This document shows, piece by piece, positions 1 to 7,898 of a DNA stretch of 64,000 bases. The DNA is from Achromobacter marplatensis. GTDB taxonomy: Bacteria > Pseudomonadota > Gammaproteobacteria > Burkholderiales > Burkholderiaceae_B. The stretch lies in assembly GCF_002209535.1 (NCBI RefSeq), contig NZ_NJIG01000008.1, positions 1-64,000 on the forward strand, read 5' to 3'. The notes under the pieces are model-generated. The model did no database searches, was not told where the DNA came from, and saw nothing but the letters and a program-made list of their open reading frames with translations. Each line of letters begins with the position of its first letter. The first letter of the stretch is position 1. The position numbers were made by a program, and so were the translations under genes.

Positions 1-103
1 CAACCAGTACCGCCCGCACGAATCGTTGGGTGGCCTCCCGCCGGTGCAATTCATGCCTCGGCTAACCTTCGCTCCGATCGTCTATCAACCAATGTCTACT
101 TGA
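1..103 (+). pseudogene. 3' end of an IS3-family transposase (OrfB), cut by window edge
   Basis: Reading frame open from base 2 to a TGA at 101-103. The translated tail contains NQYRPHESLGGLPP, the usual C-terminal signature of IS3-family OrfB (integrase-type DDE) transposases, just after the catalytic glutamate. Only 33 codons are visible, so I cannot tell whether the upstream part is intact. After the stop, the bases gacgggggtgctta could be the right inverted repeat of this element, ending near 116; its left partner lies outside the window. It is a different element from the complete IS at 297-1572, whose OrfB ends in a different sequence. Confidence 0.75.
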
Positions 104-104
104 C

Positions 105-299
105 GGGGGTGCTTACGCTAGCACCATCGCGGCTGTTACAGAGTTGACAAATAACGCACTCACTTTGGCCGACCTGAAGCGATTCGGAGTAGAAGCCGCC
201 AATTGCGAAGCGTTTGGCAATTGCGATGAAGTACGGGAGAAGTTTCGAAAGCTAGAGCAATTAAGGTGTCAGACTGCATTTTTGAAAGATGTAGTCTGA
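105..299 (+). pseudogene. C-terminal remnant of an unrecognised protein
   Basis: An open frame runs from just after the transposase stop to a TGA at 297-299, which is formed by the first bases of the inserted IS. About 64 codons; the stretch reading LADLKRFGVEAANCEAFGNC and the charged helix that follows look like genuine protein. No start codon or ribosome site is visible. I do not recognise the family. The likely story is a host gene truncated on the left by the first IS and altered at its last codons by the second. It could also be non-coding. Confidence 0.3.
272..296. repeat. Left copy of a palindromic repeat flanking the IS
   Basis: The 25 bases from 272 to 296 form an imperfect palindrome (GACTGCAT ... 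ATGTAGTC). A near-identical copy lies immediately right of the IS at 1573-1596, in the same orientation. Without the IS the two copies would be in tandem, and the composite ends GGTGTC...GGACACC at 265-270 and 1595-1602 are inverted. Function unknown; it resembles IS ends or an operator. Confidence 0.6.
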
Positions 300-357
300 G
301 CTAGCCCGGGTTTTCCGGACACCCGAAGAAGTAGACAATACTTGAAGGAGGTGTCCC

Positions 358-690
358 ATGGATAAATCCAAACCCGAAGCCAAGCCGAGCGATGCCAAGC
401 GCCAGTACCACAGCCGAGAATTCAAAATCGAGGCAGTGCGGCAGTTGGAGGAAGGCAAGATCAGCGGTACGCAGCTGGCACTGATGCTGGGCGTGAAGCG
501 CTCGATTATCTACCGATGGAAGAAAGAGCTGGCAATGCACGGGCCAGACGTTTCGTTTCCAGGCAAAGGCAAAACGCGTACCGACGAGCAGACCGAGATC
601 CAACGCCTCAAGCGTCAGCTTGCCGAGGTCACCGAAGAGCGCGACATCCTAAAAAAGGCGGCAGCGTACTTTGCGCGGGAACTGCCGTGA
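358..690 (+). CDS. IS3-family transposase OrfA (DNA-binding)
   Basis: 110 aa. It contains a helix-turn-helix at about residues 20-50 (EFKIEAVRQLEEGKISGTQL, then the recognition helix ending in IYRWKKEL), then a leucine-zipper-like coiled coil at about 75-103, the usual OrfA layout. OrfA binds the IS ends and represses transposition. The start is an ATG preceded by a strong Shine-Dalgarno (gaaggaggt, 8 bases upstream). The stop TGA at 688-690 overlaps a GTG that could start OrfB. The slippery heptamer near its 3' end lets a fraction of ribosomes make the OrfAB fusion. Confidence 0.9.
   Translation: MDKSKPEAKPSDAKRQYHSREFKIEAVRQLEEGKISGTQLALMLGVKRSIIYRWKKELAMHGPDVSFPGKGKTRTDEQTEIQRLKRQLAEVTEERDILKKAAAYFARELP
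651..657 (+). promoter_or_regulatory. Programmed -1 frameshift site A-AAA-AAG
   Basis: The heptamer aaaaaag sits in the OrfA frame as A AAA AAG, the canonical IS3-family slippery sequence. A -1 slip moves ribosomes into the OrfB frame and continues to 1541, giving the OrfAB transposase. Confidence 0.85.
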
Positions 691-1541
691 GGTACGCCTT
701 TGTGCAGGCTCATCAGCAGCAGTTCCGAGTCGCTCGGCTATGCCGGGCGTTGCAGGTCAGCCGCAGCGGTTACTACGAGTGGCTATGTCGCGAGCCGTGT
801 GCAAGACAGCAAGAAGACGCTAAGTTACTGGCGGCGATCGAGCAAACGCATAGGGCTTATCGGCAAGCGTACGGTGCCGAGAAGACTTGGCGCGCGCTCA
901 ATGCCAGTGGTGTGGCTTGCGGCAAACATCGCGTCGCACGCTTGCGCCGCCAGGCGGGCATCGAGGCACTGCGTAAGCAACGGTTCCGCAGACTGGAGAA
1001 ACACTCGCTACTCGGGCCGGCACCGAACCGCCTGGAACGACGGTTCACGGTGCACTGCCCCAACAAAGTCTGGGTGGGCGACATCACGGTGGTATCGACG
1101 AGAACAGGCTGGCTGTATCTCGCGGTACTGCTGGATCTTTACTCGCGCTCAGTAGTCGGTTGGAGCATGTCAGACAAGCGAGACCGAAGTCTAGTTATCC
1201 AGGCATTGTTGATGGCCATGACCAGGCGCAAGCCGCAACCGGGACTGATGCATCACAGCGATCGAGGCGCTCAATACAGTTCGACCGAGTATCGTGCAAT
1301 GCTGACAGGTAACGGCATTACCATCAGCATGAGCGCCAAAGGCGATCCCTACGATAATGCCGTGGCAGAGAGCTTCTTTAGCAACCTCAAGAACGAATTA
1401 ACGCACCACCAAGTCTTCCATAACAGGGAGCACGCACGGCTGGCGATCTTCAACTATATCGAGGTCTTCTACAACTGCCAGCGAATCCACCAGGGGCTAG
1501 GTTATCGAACCCCTGCTCAGGTCGAGGCCGCAGTGCCTTAA
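687..1541 (+). CDS. IS3-family transposase OrfB (DDE catalytic part)
   Basis: 284 aa if counted from the GTG at 687 that overlaps the OrfA stop; normally produced as the OrfAB fusion by frameshifting at 651-657. An N-terminal HTH_21-like region (about 20-80, with SRSGYYEWL) precedes the rve integrase core. The DDE triad is visible: Asp in WVGDIT, Asp in HHSDRGAQYSS, Glu in AESFFSNLKNE. The tail RIHQGLGYRTPAQ is typical. The open frame extends upstream to 516, but that part overlaps OrfA and is not thought to be used. Confidence 0.88.
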   Translation: MRYAFVQAHQQQFRVARLCRALQVSRSGYYEWLCREPCARQQEDAKLLAAIEQTHRAYRQAYGAEKTWRALNASGVACGKHRVARLRRQAGIEALRKQRFRRLEKHSLLGPAPNRLERRFTVHCPNKVWVGDITVVSTRTGWLYLAVLLDLYSRSVVGWSMSDKRDRSLVIQALLMAMTRRKPQPGLMHHSDRGAQYSSTEYRAMLTGNGITISMSAKGDPYDNAVAESFFSNLKNELTHHQVFHNREHARLAIFNYIEVFYNCQRIHQGLGYRTPAQVEAAVP

Positions 1542-1572
1542 CCAAACTGTCCGGGAAATCCGGGTTAGCCCA

Positions 1573-1596
1573 GTCTGCATTTTGAAAGATGTAGTC
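1573..1596. repeat. Right copy of the IS-flanking palindromic repeat
   Basis: Matches 272-296 apart from one missing T and a changed first position. It is followed by GGACACC and an AT-rich run (about 1600-1665) with no gene. The 131 bases from the IS to the ABC-F stop hold nothing else I can name. Confidence 0.6.
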
Positions 1597-1703
1597 GGAC
1601 ACCTTTTTTCATTTTTATTTCTCAATGGAAGGTTGATGCGTTGTCGACAAGGTTTTTATTCAATAGGCTGTGAATAGGTAAGGTGCGAACGGGGTCGGGA
1701 CCA

Positions 1704-3365
1704 TCACCTCGCCCGCAATTCCCACACAGCATCGTCACCCCAAATCAAGCGATGGGTTGGCGCAATCGCTTCCAAAAACGCCGTATCGTGCGACACCGCT
1801 ACCATCGCACCGGGATACTGCCTTAGCGCTTGCTCCAGCGCCTCCGCTGACGTGATATCCAGATGGTTCGTGGGTTCATCCAGCAGCAGTAATTGTGCGG
1901 GCTGCTTTCGCCACAATGCACAAGCCAGGGCGGCTTTGACGCGTTCACCGCCGCTCAAGGTTTCTGCAGGGGCATCGACCAGGGCTGGGCCCAACCCCAG
2001 CAACGCCAGGCGGCTGCGTAGCTCGCCTTCGGGCAGGGATGCGCCCAGCGTTTCCAGCGTCGTCAATAAGGACTGGCCCAGCGGTAAACCCGCGGCACGC
2101 TGATCCAGCATTGCAGTGGGTACACGCACGTCGCACGTTCCTTGTTTGGCGTCGATCTCGCCAGCCAGCATCGACAACAGGGTGCTTTTTCCGCACCCAT
2201 TCGGTCCGTGAACAGCCAGGCGAAAAGGGCCGCTCAGGCTAAGCGTCAATGCCTTTGCGTTTGCAGGGTAGGGAGGCACGGCGTCTTCCATGTGCAGCAC
2301 GCGTCGCCCGCTTGGGACAACGGTTTCTGGCAGGGCTAGCGCCACACCCGGTGCCGCGAGCGCGCGCGCTGCGGCTTGCGTGACGGCATCTTCCAGCGCT
2401 GCGCTAGTTTGCTGTCGGCGCAGGCGTTCGCGGCCGGCATGGCCTTCGGCGTTCGCCTTTTTCATGCCCAGCAGGATGGGCGCCTGGTTGGAGGCGCGTG
2501 CCTGGCGGGCATTACGCGCGCTGCGTTGCAGCTGGGCGTCGTGTTGTTGCCGCAACGCGCGCAGGCCGGCTGCGCGTTCGTTGCGGGCATGCGCCAGTGC
2601 GGCGTCGGCGGCGGCGGCTTGCAGGTCACGTTGGGTGCGATAGGCGCTGTAATTGCCGGCATGGCCGGTGAGCGTGCCACGGTCCAATTCGACGATGTGT
2701 TGCATGGCGTTCAGCAAGGTGCGGTCGTGGCTGACGACAATCAGGCCGCCGCGCCACGTGCTGATTTTTTCCATGAGCCAGCCGCGCGCCCGCGCATCCA
2801 GATGGTTGCTGGGTTCGTCCAACAGCAGACCGTCTGCACCTTGCAGCAGGGCGCCTGCAAGTGCGACACGGGTCAATTTGCCGCCGCTTGCGGCACGGGC
2901 GGGATGGTCTGGCGCCCAGGCCGGCAGGCCCGCGTCGTCAAGCATTCGGGCCCAGTCGTCTTGAATCCGCCAATGGCCATCGGCCAAATCGAAATCCGCT
3001 GGATTGGTGCTTCCGGCTTCGATGTTGGACAAGGCGACCAGAATGTCGCCTATGCCAGCCACCTCGGCCAACGTGGCGCCGGGCTCATGGGTATGGGTCT
3101 GCGCCACGTAGGCGATACGCCCGAGGCGCGCGACACGGCCTGACTGCGCGGACAGGCTGCCTTGCAATATGCGCAACAGCACGGACTTGCCTGTGCCGTT
3201 GCGCCCGATCAACCCGTGGCGCGCCACGGCAAAGTCATGGCTGACGGCGTCCAGCAGGACGCGGCCATCGGGCAGCGCGTAGCTGAGGTGGTGCAGGTTG
3301 ATGAAAGAGGCAGCCGCGGATGGCTGAGACTGCGCCTGGGCTGGCGCGAACGAAGACTGGGCCAT
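1704..3365 (-). CDS. ABC-F family ATP-binding protein (Uup/EttA-like)
   Basis: 553 aa, soluble, two ABC domains and no membrane segments, as in ABC-F proteins that act on ribosomes rather than transport. Walker A GRNGTGKS at about 54-61 and GPNGCGKS at 387-394; signature ASGGK in the first domain, LSGGE at about 470 in the second; Walker B with DEPSNHLD and DEPTNHLD. The linker between the domains is rich in Arg and Ala and predicted helical. The ATG at 3365 has a ggagag Shine-Dalgarno; an upstream TTG extension (to 3413) lacks one. Members of this family include translation factors and ribosome-protection resistance proteins; the sequence alone does not decide which. Confidence 0.85.
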   Translation of the reverse strand: MAQSSFAPAQAQSQPSAAASFINLHHLSYALPDGRVLLDAVSHDFAVARHGLIGRNGTGKSVLLRILQGSLSAQSGRVARLGRIAYVAQTHTHEPGATLAEVAGIGDILVALSNIEAGSTNPADFDLADGHWRIQDDWARMLDDAGLPAWAPDHPARAASGGKLTRVALAGALLQGADGLLLDEPSNHLDARARGWLMEKISTWRGGLIVVSHDRTLLNAMQHIVELDRGTLTGHAGNYSAYRTQRDLQAAAADAALAHARNERAAGLRALRQQHDAQLQRSARNARQARASNQAPILLGMKKANAEGHAGRERLRRQQTSAALEDAVTQAAARALAAPGVALALPETVVPSGRRVLHMEDAVPPYPANAKALTLSLSGPFRLAVHGPNGCGKSTLLSMLAGEIDAKQGTCDVRVPTAMLDQRAAGLPLGQSLLTTLETLGASLPEGELRSRLALLGLGPALVDAPAETLSGGERVKAALACALWRKQPAQLLLLDEPTNHLDITSAEALEQALRQYPGAMVAVSHDTAFLEAIAPTHRLIWGDDAVWELRAR

Positions 3366-3565
3366 GGAAAGCTCTCCGGGTCGGTGAGACGCCTTGTCCG
3401 CGTGATGCGGCAAGGAGGATCAGGAGGAGGGCTTAAAGAATCATGGCCGGTCGGGGCTCCGCGATGGGGAAGAATGGAGAGTTCGAGCCGGACGGCTCGG
3501 GAAAGTTCCCATTATGGCCCGGCTTGCGGTCCGACGCAGGCAGGCCACGATTGGGGGGGAGGGCA

Positions 3566-4039
3566 TCAGCCCTCCAGCATCCTGAGGTCGGGCGGCCGGT
3601 TCTCGATGATGGCCTCCATGGCAAAGAACCCGGTTACCGTCGACAACTCGAAATCGGTGATCAGCTTCTGGTAGAACCGGTCATAGCCCGCCATGCCGCG
3701 GCAGACCACCTTGATCAGGTAATCCCAGTCCCCGCCGATGCGATAGAACTCGGTGACCTCTGGCAGGCGTTCAACGTGCTGGCGGAAGCCGTCGGCCCAG
3801 GCCTTGGCGTGGTGGCTGGTGCGGATCATCACAAATACCGTCAAGTCGAGGCCCAGCGCCACCAGGCTGACCTCGGCCCGCGTGCCGCGGATGATGCCGC
3901 AGGCATTCAAGCGCTGCAGCCTGCGCCAGCAGGCGTTCTGCGATAAACCCACCCGATCCGCCAGCTCGCGCTGGGACAGCGCGCCGTCTTTTTGCAGGCA
4001 GCTGATGATACTAAGATCAAGTTTATCTATTTTTTCCAT
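3566..4039 (-). CDS. Lrp/AsnC family transcriptional regulator
   Basis: 157 aa from the ATG at 4039 (MEKIDKLDLSII), matching the usual AsnC/Lrp length; an in-frame ATG at 4051 is also possible. N-terminal winged HTH at about 16-50 (LSQRELADRVGLSQNACWRR), then an RAM/ligand-binding domain at about 65-145. It is divergent from the aminotransferase at 4150, separated by 110 bases of AT-rich DNA with overlapping promoters, so it probably senses an amino acid and controls that gene. The target assignment is inferred from position only. Confidence 0.88.
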   Translation of the reverse strand: MEKIDKLDLSIISCLQKDGALSQRELADRVGLSQNACWRRLQRLNACGIIRGTRAEVSLVALGLDLTVFVMIRTSHHAKAWADGFRQHVERLPEVTEFYRIGGDWDYLIKVVCRGMAGYDRFYQKLITDFELSTVTGFFAMEAIIENRPPDLRMLEG

Positions 4040-4149
4040 TTCTTCAATCATATGATCTGTTTTGGTGTGTTTTGCGCAAAATATAGGTGATGTTTCTTCC
4101 TGTTGTTCCATCGTATGATATTTCGGTACTTACCGGAACCCGCATCATC

Positions 4150-5637
4150 ATGAATACGCCCGTCGCGACCCGCCCCGCCAAGCCCAGCCTCCTGCAGCAG
4201 TTCCAAGACAGCCTGAAAGCCGGGGATGCCGCGGCGGCGCTCGCCGAAGGGCTCATCGGCAAGGACGCCGTCATCGAAGGCCCGTTCGGCGTCAAACCGC
4301 TGGTCTACGCCGACTATGTCGCGTCGGGCCGCGCCCTCATGCAGGTCGAGCGCTTCGTCCTTGAACAAGTGCTTCCGTACTACGCCAACTCGCACACCGA
4401 AGCTTCCTTTTGCGGCGGATTCATTACGCGACTGCGCCGCGAAGCGCGTGCTGTGGTCGGCCGGTGTTGCGGCGCGAGCGACGCGCATGCGGTGATTTTT
4501 GCCGGCTCTGGCGCAACCGCAGGCATCAACCGGCTGGTGCACCTGTTCGGCGTGCACGCGGCTATCGCGGCCGGCCGCAAGGTCCGCGTGATCATCGGCC
4601 CGTACGAACACCACTCGAACATCCTGCCCTGGCGCGAATGCGGCGCCGACATCATCGAATTGCCCGAAAGCCCCGAAGGCGGACCCAGCCTCGCCGAATT
4701 GGCTGCCGCTTTGGAAGCGCCCGACGGCACGCTCGTAGTCTGCGCCTTGTCGGCCGCCTCGAACGTGACCGGCATTGTGGCCGACGTCCCCGCCATCACG
4801 CGGTTGGTGAAGCGGTCGGGCGCAAAAATGCTGTGGGACTACGCGGGCGGCGCGCCATACCTGCCCATCCAGATGTCGCCGGCGGCCGATGCGCAGATCG
4901 ATGCCATCGTGTTCTCGCCGCACAAGTTCATCGGCGGCCCGGGCGCATCCGGCGTGCTGATCGTGCGGCACGACGCCGTGGCCGAGACCGCGCCCACGTG
5001 GCCGGGCGGCGGCACCGTTAAATTCGTGTCCCCTGCCGGCCACGATTACAGCGGCAGCCTGGAATCCCGTGAAGAAGCGGGCACCCCCAACGTGGTCGGC
5101 GACATCCGCGCCGCGCTGGTCCTGCTGGTCAAGGAAGCCATGGGCGCTGAATTCATGCGGCAACGCAACGCCCACTTCGTGCAGCGGGCGCTTGCCGCCT
5201 GGCGCGGTGCAGAACACCTGGAACTGCTGGGGTCGCTGACGGCGAACCGTCTGCCGATCTTTTCCTTCCGCGTGCGCAACGGCAAGGGCGGCTTCGTGCA
5301 TCAGCAACTGGTGACCCGCATGCTGAGCGACCGGTTCGGCATCCAGGCCCGCGGCGGCTGCGCGTGCGCCGGGCCCTATGTGCATCGCCTGCTGGATATC
5401 GACGAGGCCCAGTCGCAACAGATGCGCCAAGCCATTCTTGATGGCCGCGAAATCGAAAAACCCGGGTTCATCCGATTGAATTTCAGTGCGCTGCTGTCCG
5501 ATGCCAAGGCGGACTTCATCCTGGAATCGGTGCTGGCGCTGGCCGCGGACGCCGCGGATTTCGAAGACCAGTATGGCTTCGATCCCAGCCGTGCCATCTT
5601 CTTCCCGAAAAGCGCAGAGCTGGCCGTCGCGGCCTGA
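4150..5637 (+). CDS. Class V aminotransferase, cysteine-desulfurase-like
   Basis: 495 aa, PLP fold type I, related to SufS/CsdA. The PLP lysine is K259 in SPHKFIGGPGASG, and the aspartate contacting the pyridine nitrogen is D230 in LWDYAGG. A cysteine in the RGGCACAGPY loop (C404) sits where SufS-type enzymes carry the sulfur-accepting cysteine. It is longer than SufS (about 406 aa) at both ends. The start at 4150 (MNTPVATRP) is preferred over an upstream ATG at 4087 that would run into the regulator's promoter. No suf/isc genes lie nearby, so a housekeeping Fe-S role is unlikely; a catabolic cysteine or selenocysteine lyase role under the adjacent Lrp regulator is a reasonable guess. Confidence 0.82.
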   Translation: MNTPVATRPAKPSLLQQFQDSLKAGDAAAALAEGLIGKDAVIEGPFGVKPLVYADYVASGRALMQVERFVLEQVLPYYANSHTEASFCGGFITRLRREARAVVGRCCGASDAHAVIFAGSGATAGINRLVHLFGVHAAIAAGRKVRVIIGPYEHHSNILPWRECGADIIELPESPEGGPSLAELAAALEAPDGTLVVCALSAASNVTGIVADVPAITRLVKRSGAKMLWDYAGGAPYLPIQMSPAADAQIDAIVFSPHKFIGGPGASGVLIVRHDAVAETAPTWPGGGTVKFVSPAGHDYSGSLESREEAGTPNVVGDIRAALVLLVKEAMGAEFMRQRNAHFVQRALAAWRGAEHLELLGSLTANRLPIFSFRVRNGKGGFVHQQLVTRMLSDRFGIQARGGCACAGPYVHRLLDIDEAQSQQMRQAILDGREIEKPGFIRLNFSALLSDAKADFILESVLALAADAADFEDQYGFDPSRAIFFPKSAELAVAA

Positions 5638-6006
5638 TCAGTCTTTCATCTGCGGGCCACAGGTCCGGATCCAGGCAGCCTTCAGATCGGTCAGGTCGTC
5701 GGACGCCCGGGTCAGCGTCTTGACCACCTGATCCGAAAAGGCCGCGCCCTGGCGGCGGCAGGCCTCGAAGTCATCGCTGAGCGCAAAACGCGCATCCAGC
5801 AAATCCAGGCGGCCTTGGCACAGGTCGCGATTCAACTGCAGATCGTTGGACGCCTCGCGCGTGCGCTGGATGTCTTGCGCGCGCTTGATGCTGGCCAGCC
5901 CGGCGTCGATCCGGGCCACGCAGTCGTCTGCGGCTTGCGCGGATGCGCCCGCGAAGGCGGCGATGATCAGGAGGGCGGCCAGGGGCCGGCGGTGCAATGC
6001 TGCCAT
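5638..6006 (-). CDS. Secreted hypothetical protein
   Basis: 122 aa from the ATG at 6006. A signal peptide is clear (MAALHRRPLAALLIIAAFAG, then ASAQA and AADDC), followed by a small, mostly helical domain with four cysteines (in DDCVAR, LCQGRL, EACRRQ, RTCGP) that could form two periplasmic disulfides. I do not recognise the family. The overall look (small, helical, paired Cys, exported) resembles LprI-like or DUF1311-like proteins, but I cannot support either name. The gene is convergent with the aminotransferase; both stops abut at 5637/5638. Confidence 0.65.
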   Translation of the reverse strand: MAALHRRPLAALLIIAAFAGASAQAADDCVARIDAGLASIKRAQDIQRTREASNDLQLNRDLCQGRLDLLDARFALSDDFEACRRQGAAFSDQVVKTLTRASDDLTDLKAAWIRTCGPQMKD

Positions 6007-6246
6007 ACGGTAAGACCTTGGTATTGCGCTGAAGATGCTCCGCATCATAACTGCTGCGAAATCGCGTCCGGCATGTTGCGGCGCGGGCGTTGCCACTGCA
6101 TGGAAAACCAGTATGGCAAATCGCCTGAACACGTCTACCATCGCTAACAGGTCAACGATCCCGAAGATCCAATCCGGCAAGGAAATTGGACGCGCATCCG
6201 GCTGAAGTTCTGTTTTATCAACACGTTATGTTGGAGATGAAAGAGA

Positions 6247-7476
6247 ATGGCGAACACGCTCATCAAAGTCGATCTGGAACAGTCCCCGTACGAGAACAAG
6301 CAGATCCATAACCGATGGCATCCCGACATCCCGATGGCGGTGTGGGTCAAGCCCGGTGACGATTTCGTGCTGGAAACCTACGACTGGACCGGTGGTGCAA
6401 TCAAGAACGACGACAGTGCCGACGACGTGCGCGACGTGGACTTGTCCACGGTGCATTTCCTGTCGGGCCCGGTGGGCGTGGAAGGCGCCGAACCCGGCGA
6501 CCTGCTGATTGTCGATCTGCTGGACATCGGCGCCAAGCCCGACAGCCTCTGGGGGTTCAACGGGTTCTTCAGCCGCAACAATGGCGGCGGTTTTCTGACC
6601 GAACATTTTCCGCATGCGCAGAAATCCATCTGGGATTTCCACGGCATGTTCACATCGTCGCGCCATATTCCGGGCGTGAATTTCGCCGGCCTGATCCATC
6701 CGGGACTGATCGGCTGCCTGCCCGACAAGAAGCTGCTGGACACCTGGAACCGGCGAGAGCAGGCGCTGATCGATACCAATCCCAACCGTGTGCCGCCGCT
6801 GGCGAATCCGCCGGCGCCCAAGACGGCGCATATGGGCGCGTTGCAAGGCGCCGAACGCGACAAGGCCGCAGGCGAGGGCGCGCGCACGGTGCCGCCGCGC
6901 GAACACGGCGGCAACTGCGACATCAAGGACTTGTCGCGCGGCGCACGCGTTTTCTTCCCGGTCTACGTGAAGGGCGGCGGGCTGTCTGTGGGTGACCTGC
7001 ATTTCTCGCAAGGTGATGGCGAGATCACCTTCTGCGGCGCCATCGAAATGGCGGGCTGGGTGCACATGCGTGTGACGCTGATCAAGGGCGGCATGGAGAA
7101 GTACGCCATCAAGAACCCCATCTTCAAGCCCAGCCCGATTACGCCCGCCTACAAGGACTACCTGATCTTCGAAGGTATCTCGGTGGACGAAACCGGCAAG
7201 CAGCATTACCTGGACGTGAACGTGGCGTACCGGCAGGCGTGCCTGAACGCCATCGAATACCTGAAGAAATTCGGCTATTCGGGCGCCCAGGCCTATTCGC
7301 TGCTGGGCTGCGCGCCGGTGCAGGGGCATATCAGCGGGGTGGTCGATATTCCCAACTCGTGCGCGACGCTGTGGCTGCCGACCGAGATCTTCGACTTCGA
7401 TATCCAGCCTTCGGCATCTGGGCCCGTCAAGCACATCAAGGGCGGGGTGGACATGCCGCTGTCGCGCGACCGCTAG
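6247..7476 (+). CDS. fmdA: Formamidase
   Basis: 409 aa, acetamidase/formamidase (FmdA_AmdA) family; hydrolyses formamide to formate and ammonia in the cytoplasm. The length and the family stretches (IHNRWHPDIP near the N terminus, GPVGVEGAEPGDLL, IWDFHGMF, HGGNCDIKDL, VGDLHFSQGDGE, ISVDE) fit bacterial formamidase closely. The ATG is preceded by gagatgaaagaga. The fmdB-like gene follows 11 bases downstream, so the two form an operon, closed by a terminator at 7845. No amide-transport genes (fmdDEF) follow on the same strand. Confidence 0.95.
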   Translation: MANTLIKVDLEQSPYENKQIHNRWHPDIPMAVWVKPGDDFVLETYDWTGGAIKNDDSADDVRDVDLSTVHFLSGPVGVEGAEPGDLLIVDLLDIGAKPDSLWGFNGFFSRNNGGGFLTEHFPHAQKSIWDFHGMFTSSRHIPGVNFAGLIHPGLIGCLPDKKLLDTWNRREQALIDTNPNRVPPLANPPAPKTAHMGALQGAERDKAAGEGARTVPPREHGGNCDIKDLSRGARVFFPVYVKGGGLSVGDLHFSQGDGEITFCGAIEMAGWVHMRVTLIKGGMEKYAIKNPIFKPSPITPAYKDYLIFEGISVDETGKQHYLDVNVAYRQACLNAIEYLKKFGYSGAQAYSLLGCAPVQGHISGVVDIPNSCATLWLPTEIFDFDIQPSASGPVKHIKGGVDMPLSRDR

Positions 7477-7487
7477 GAGAGCCAACG

Positions 7488-7820
7488 ATGCCCATGTATG
7501 ACTACGCCTGCGCGGATTGCGGTGAATTCACGGCCTTGCGGCCGCTGGCGCAATGGCGCGATCCGGCGGGTTGCCCGCAATGCGGCGCGATGTCCGGCCG
7601 CATCATCGGCGGGGCGCCGGCGATTTCGGCGCTGTCGTCCGCCGTGAATCGGGCGCGCGCCACCAATGAGCGCAGCGCGAATGAGCCGCGCAGTTCCCGA
7701 GCGGGCCACGGGATGAACTGCGGATGTTGTTCCGGCGGACGAGCTTCCGGCAAGACGCGCACCACGGCTGATGGCGCGAAGTCCTTCGCGGGCGCAAGGC
7801 CCTGGATGATCAGCCACTAG
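7488..7820 (+). CDS. fmdB: FmdB-family zinc-ribbon protein
   Basis: 110 aa. The N-terminal zinc ribbon has CADC at 8-11 and CPQC about 20 residues later (MPMYDYACADCGEF...), the FmdB putative regulatory domain. The C-terminal part is low-complexity and basic, with a CGCC motif that may bind another metal. In other bacteria the small FmdB protein accompanies formamidase and has been proposed to regulate it; its biochemical role is not settled. The start uses ctaggagag as ribosome site, immediately after the formamidase stop. Confidence 0.88.
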   Translation: MPMYDYACADCGEFTALRPLAQWRDPAGCPQCGAMSGRIIGGAPAISALSSAVNRARATNERSANEPRSSRAGHGMNCGCCSGGRASGKTRTTADGAKSFAGARPWMISH

Positions 7821-7844
7821 GCAGGCGGGGGCACCGCAAGCAAA

Positions 7845-7869
7845 GGGCCGGATTGTCCGGCCCTTTTTC
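7845..7869 (+). terminator. Rho-independent terminator of the fmdAB operon
   Basis: A 9-bp perfect stem AGGGCCGGA / TCCGGCCCT with a TTG loop, followed by TTTTTC. It lies 24 bases after the FmdB stop, between two convergent genes. Confidence 0.9.
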
Positions 7870-7898
7870 GTTGGTGATCGGGGGATGGGTGAAGCGCT

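Larger units (their letters stand above)
297..1572 (+). mobile_element. Complete IS3-family insertion sequence, 1,276 bp
   Basis: Left end TGAGCTAGCCCGGGTTTTCC at 297; the right end, read on the opposite strand from 1572, begins TGGGCTAACCCGGATTTCCC. The two ends match at most of about 24 positions and have the 5'-TG...CA-3' termini of the IS3 family. A 3-bp direct repeat GTC flanks the element (294-296 and 1573-1575), the target duplication size normal for this family. It contains orfA and orfB in -1 register with an A-AAA-AAG slippery site. All parts needed for transposition look intact, so it may be active. Confidence 0.9.

Noticed and set aside
516..686. N-terminal extension of OrfB inside orfA
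   Set aside because: It overlaps OrfA in another frame. The catalytic product is made by the -1 frameshift, not by starting at 516.
3366..3413. TTG-start extension of the ABC-F protein
   Set aside because: No ribosome site precedes the TTG, while ATG 3365 has ggagag.
6007..6180. Longer start for the secreted protein at 5638
   Set aside because: The signal peptide begins exactly at the ATG at 6006; the added residues before it would hide the leader.
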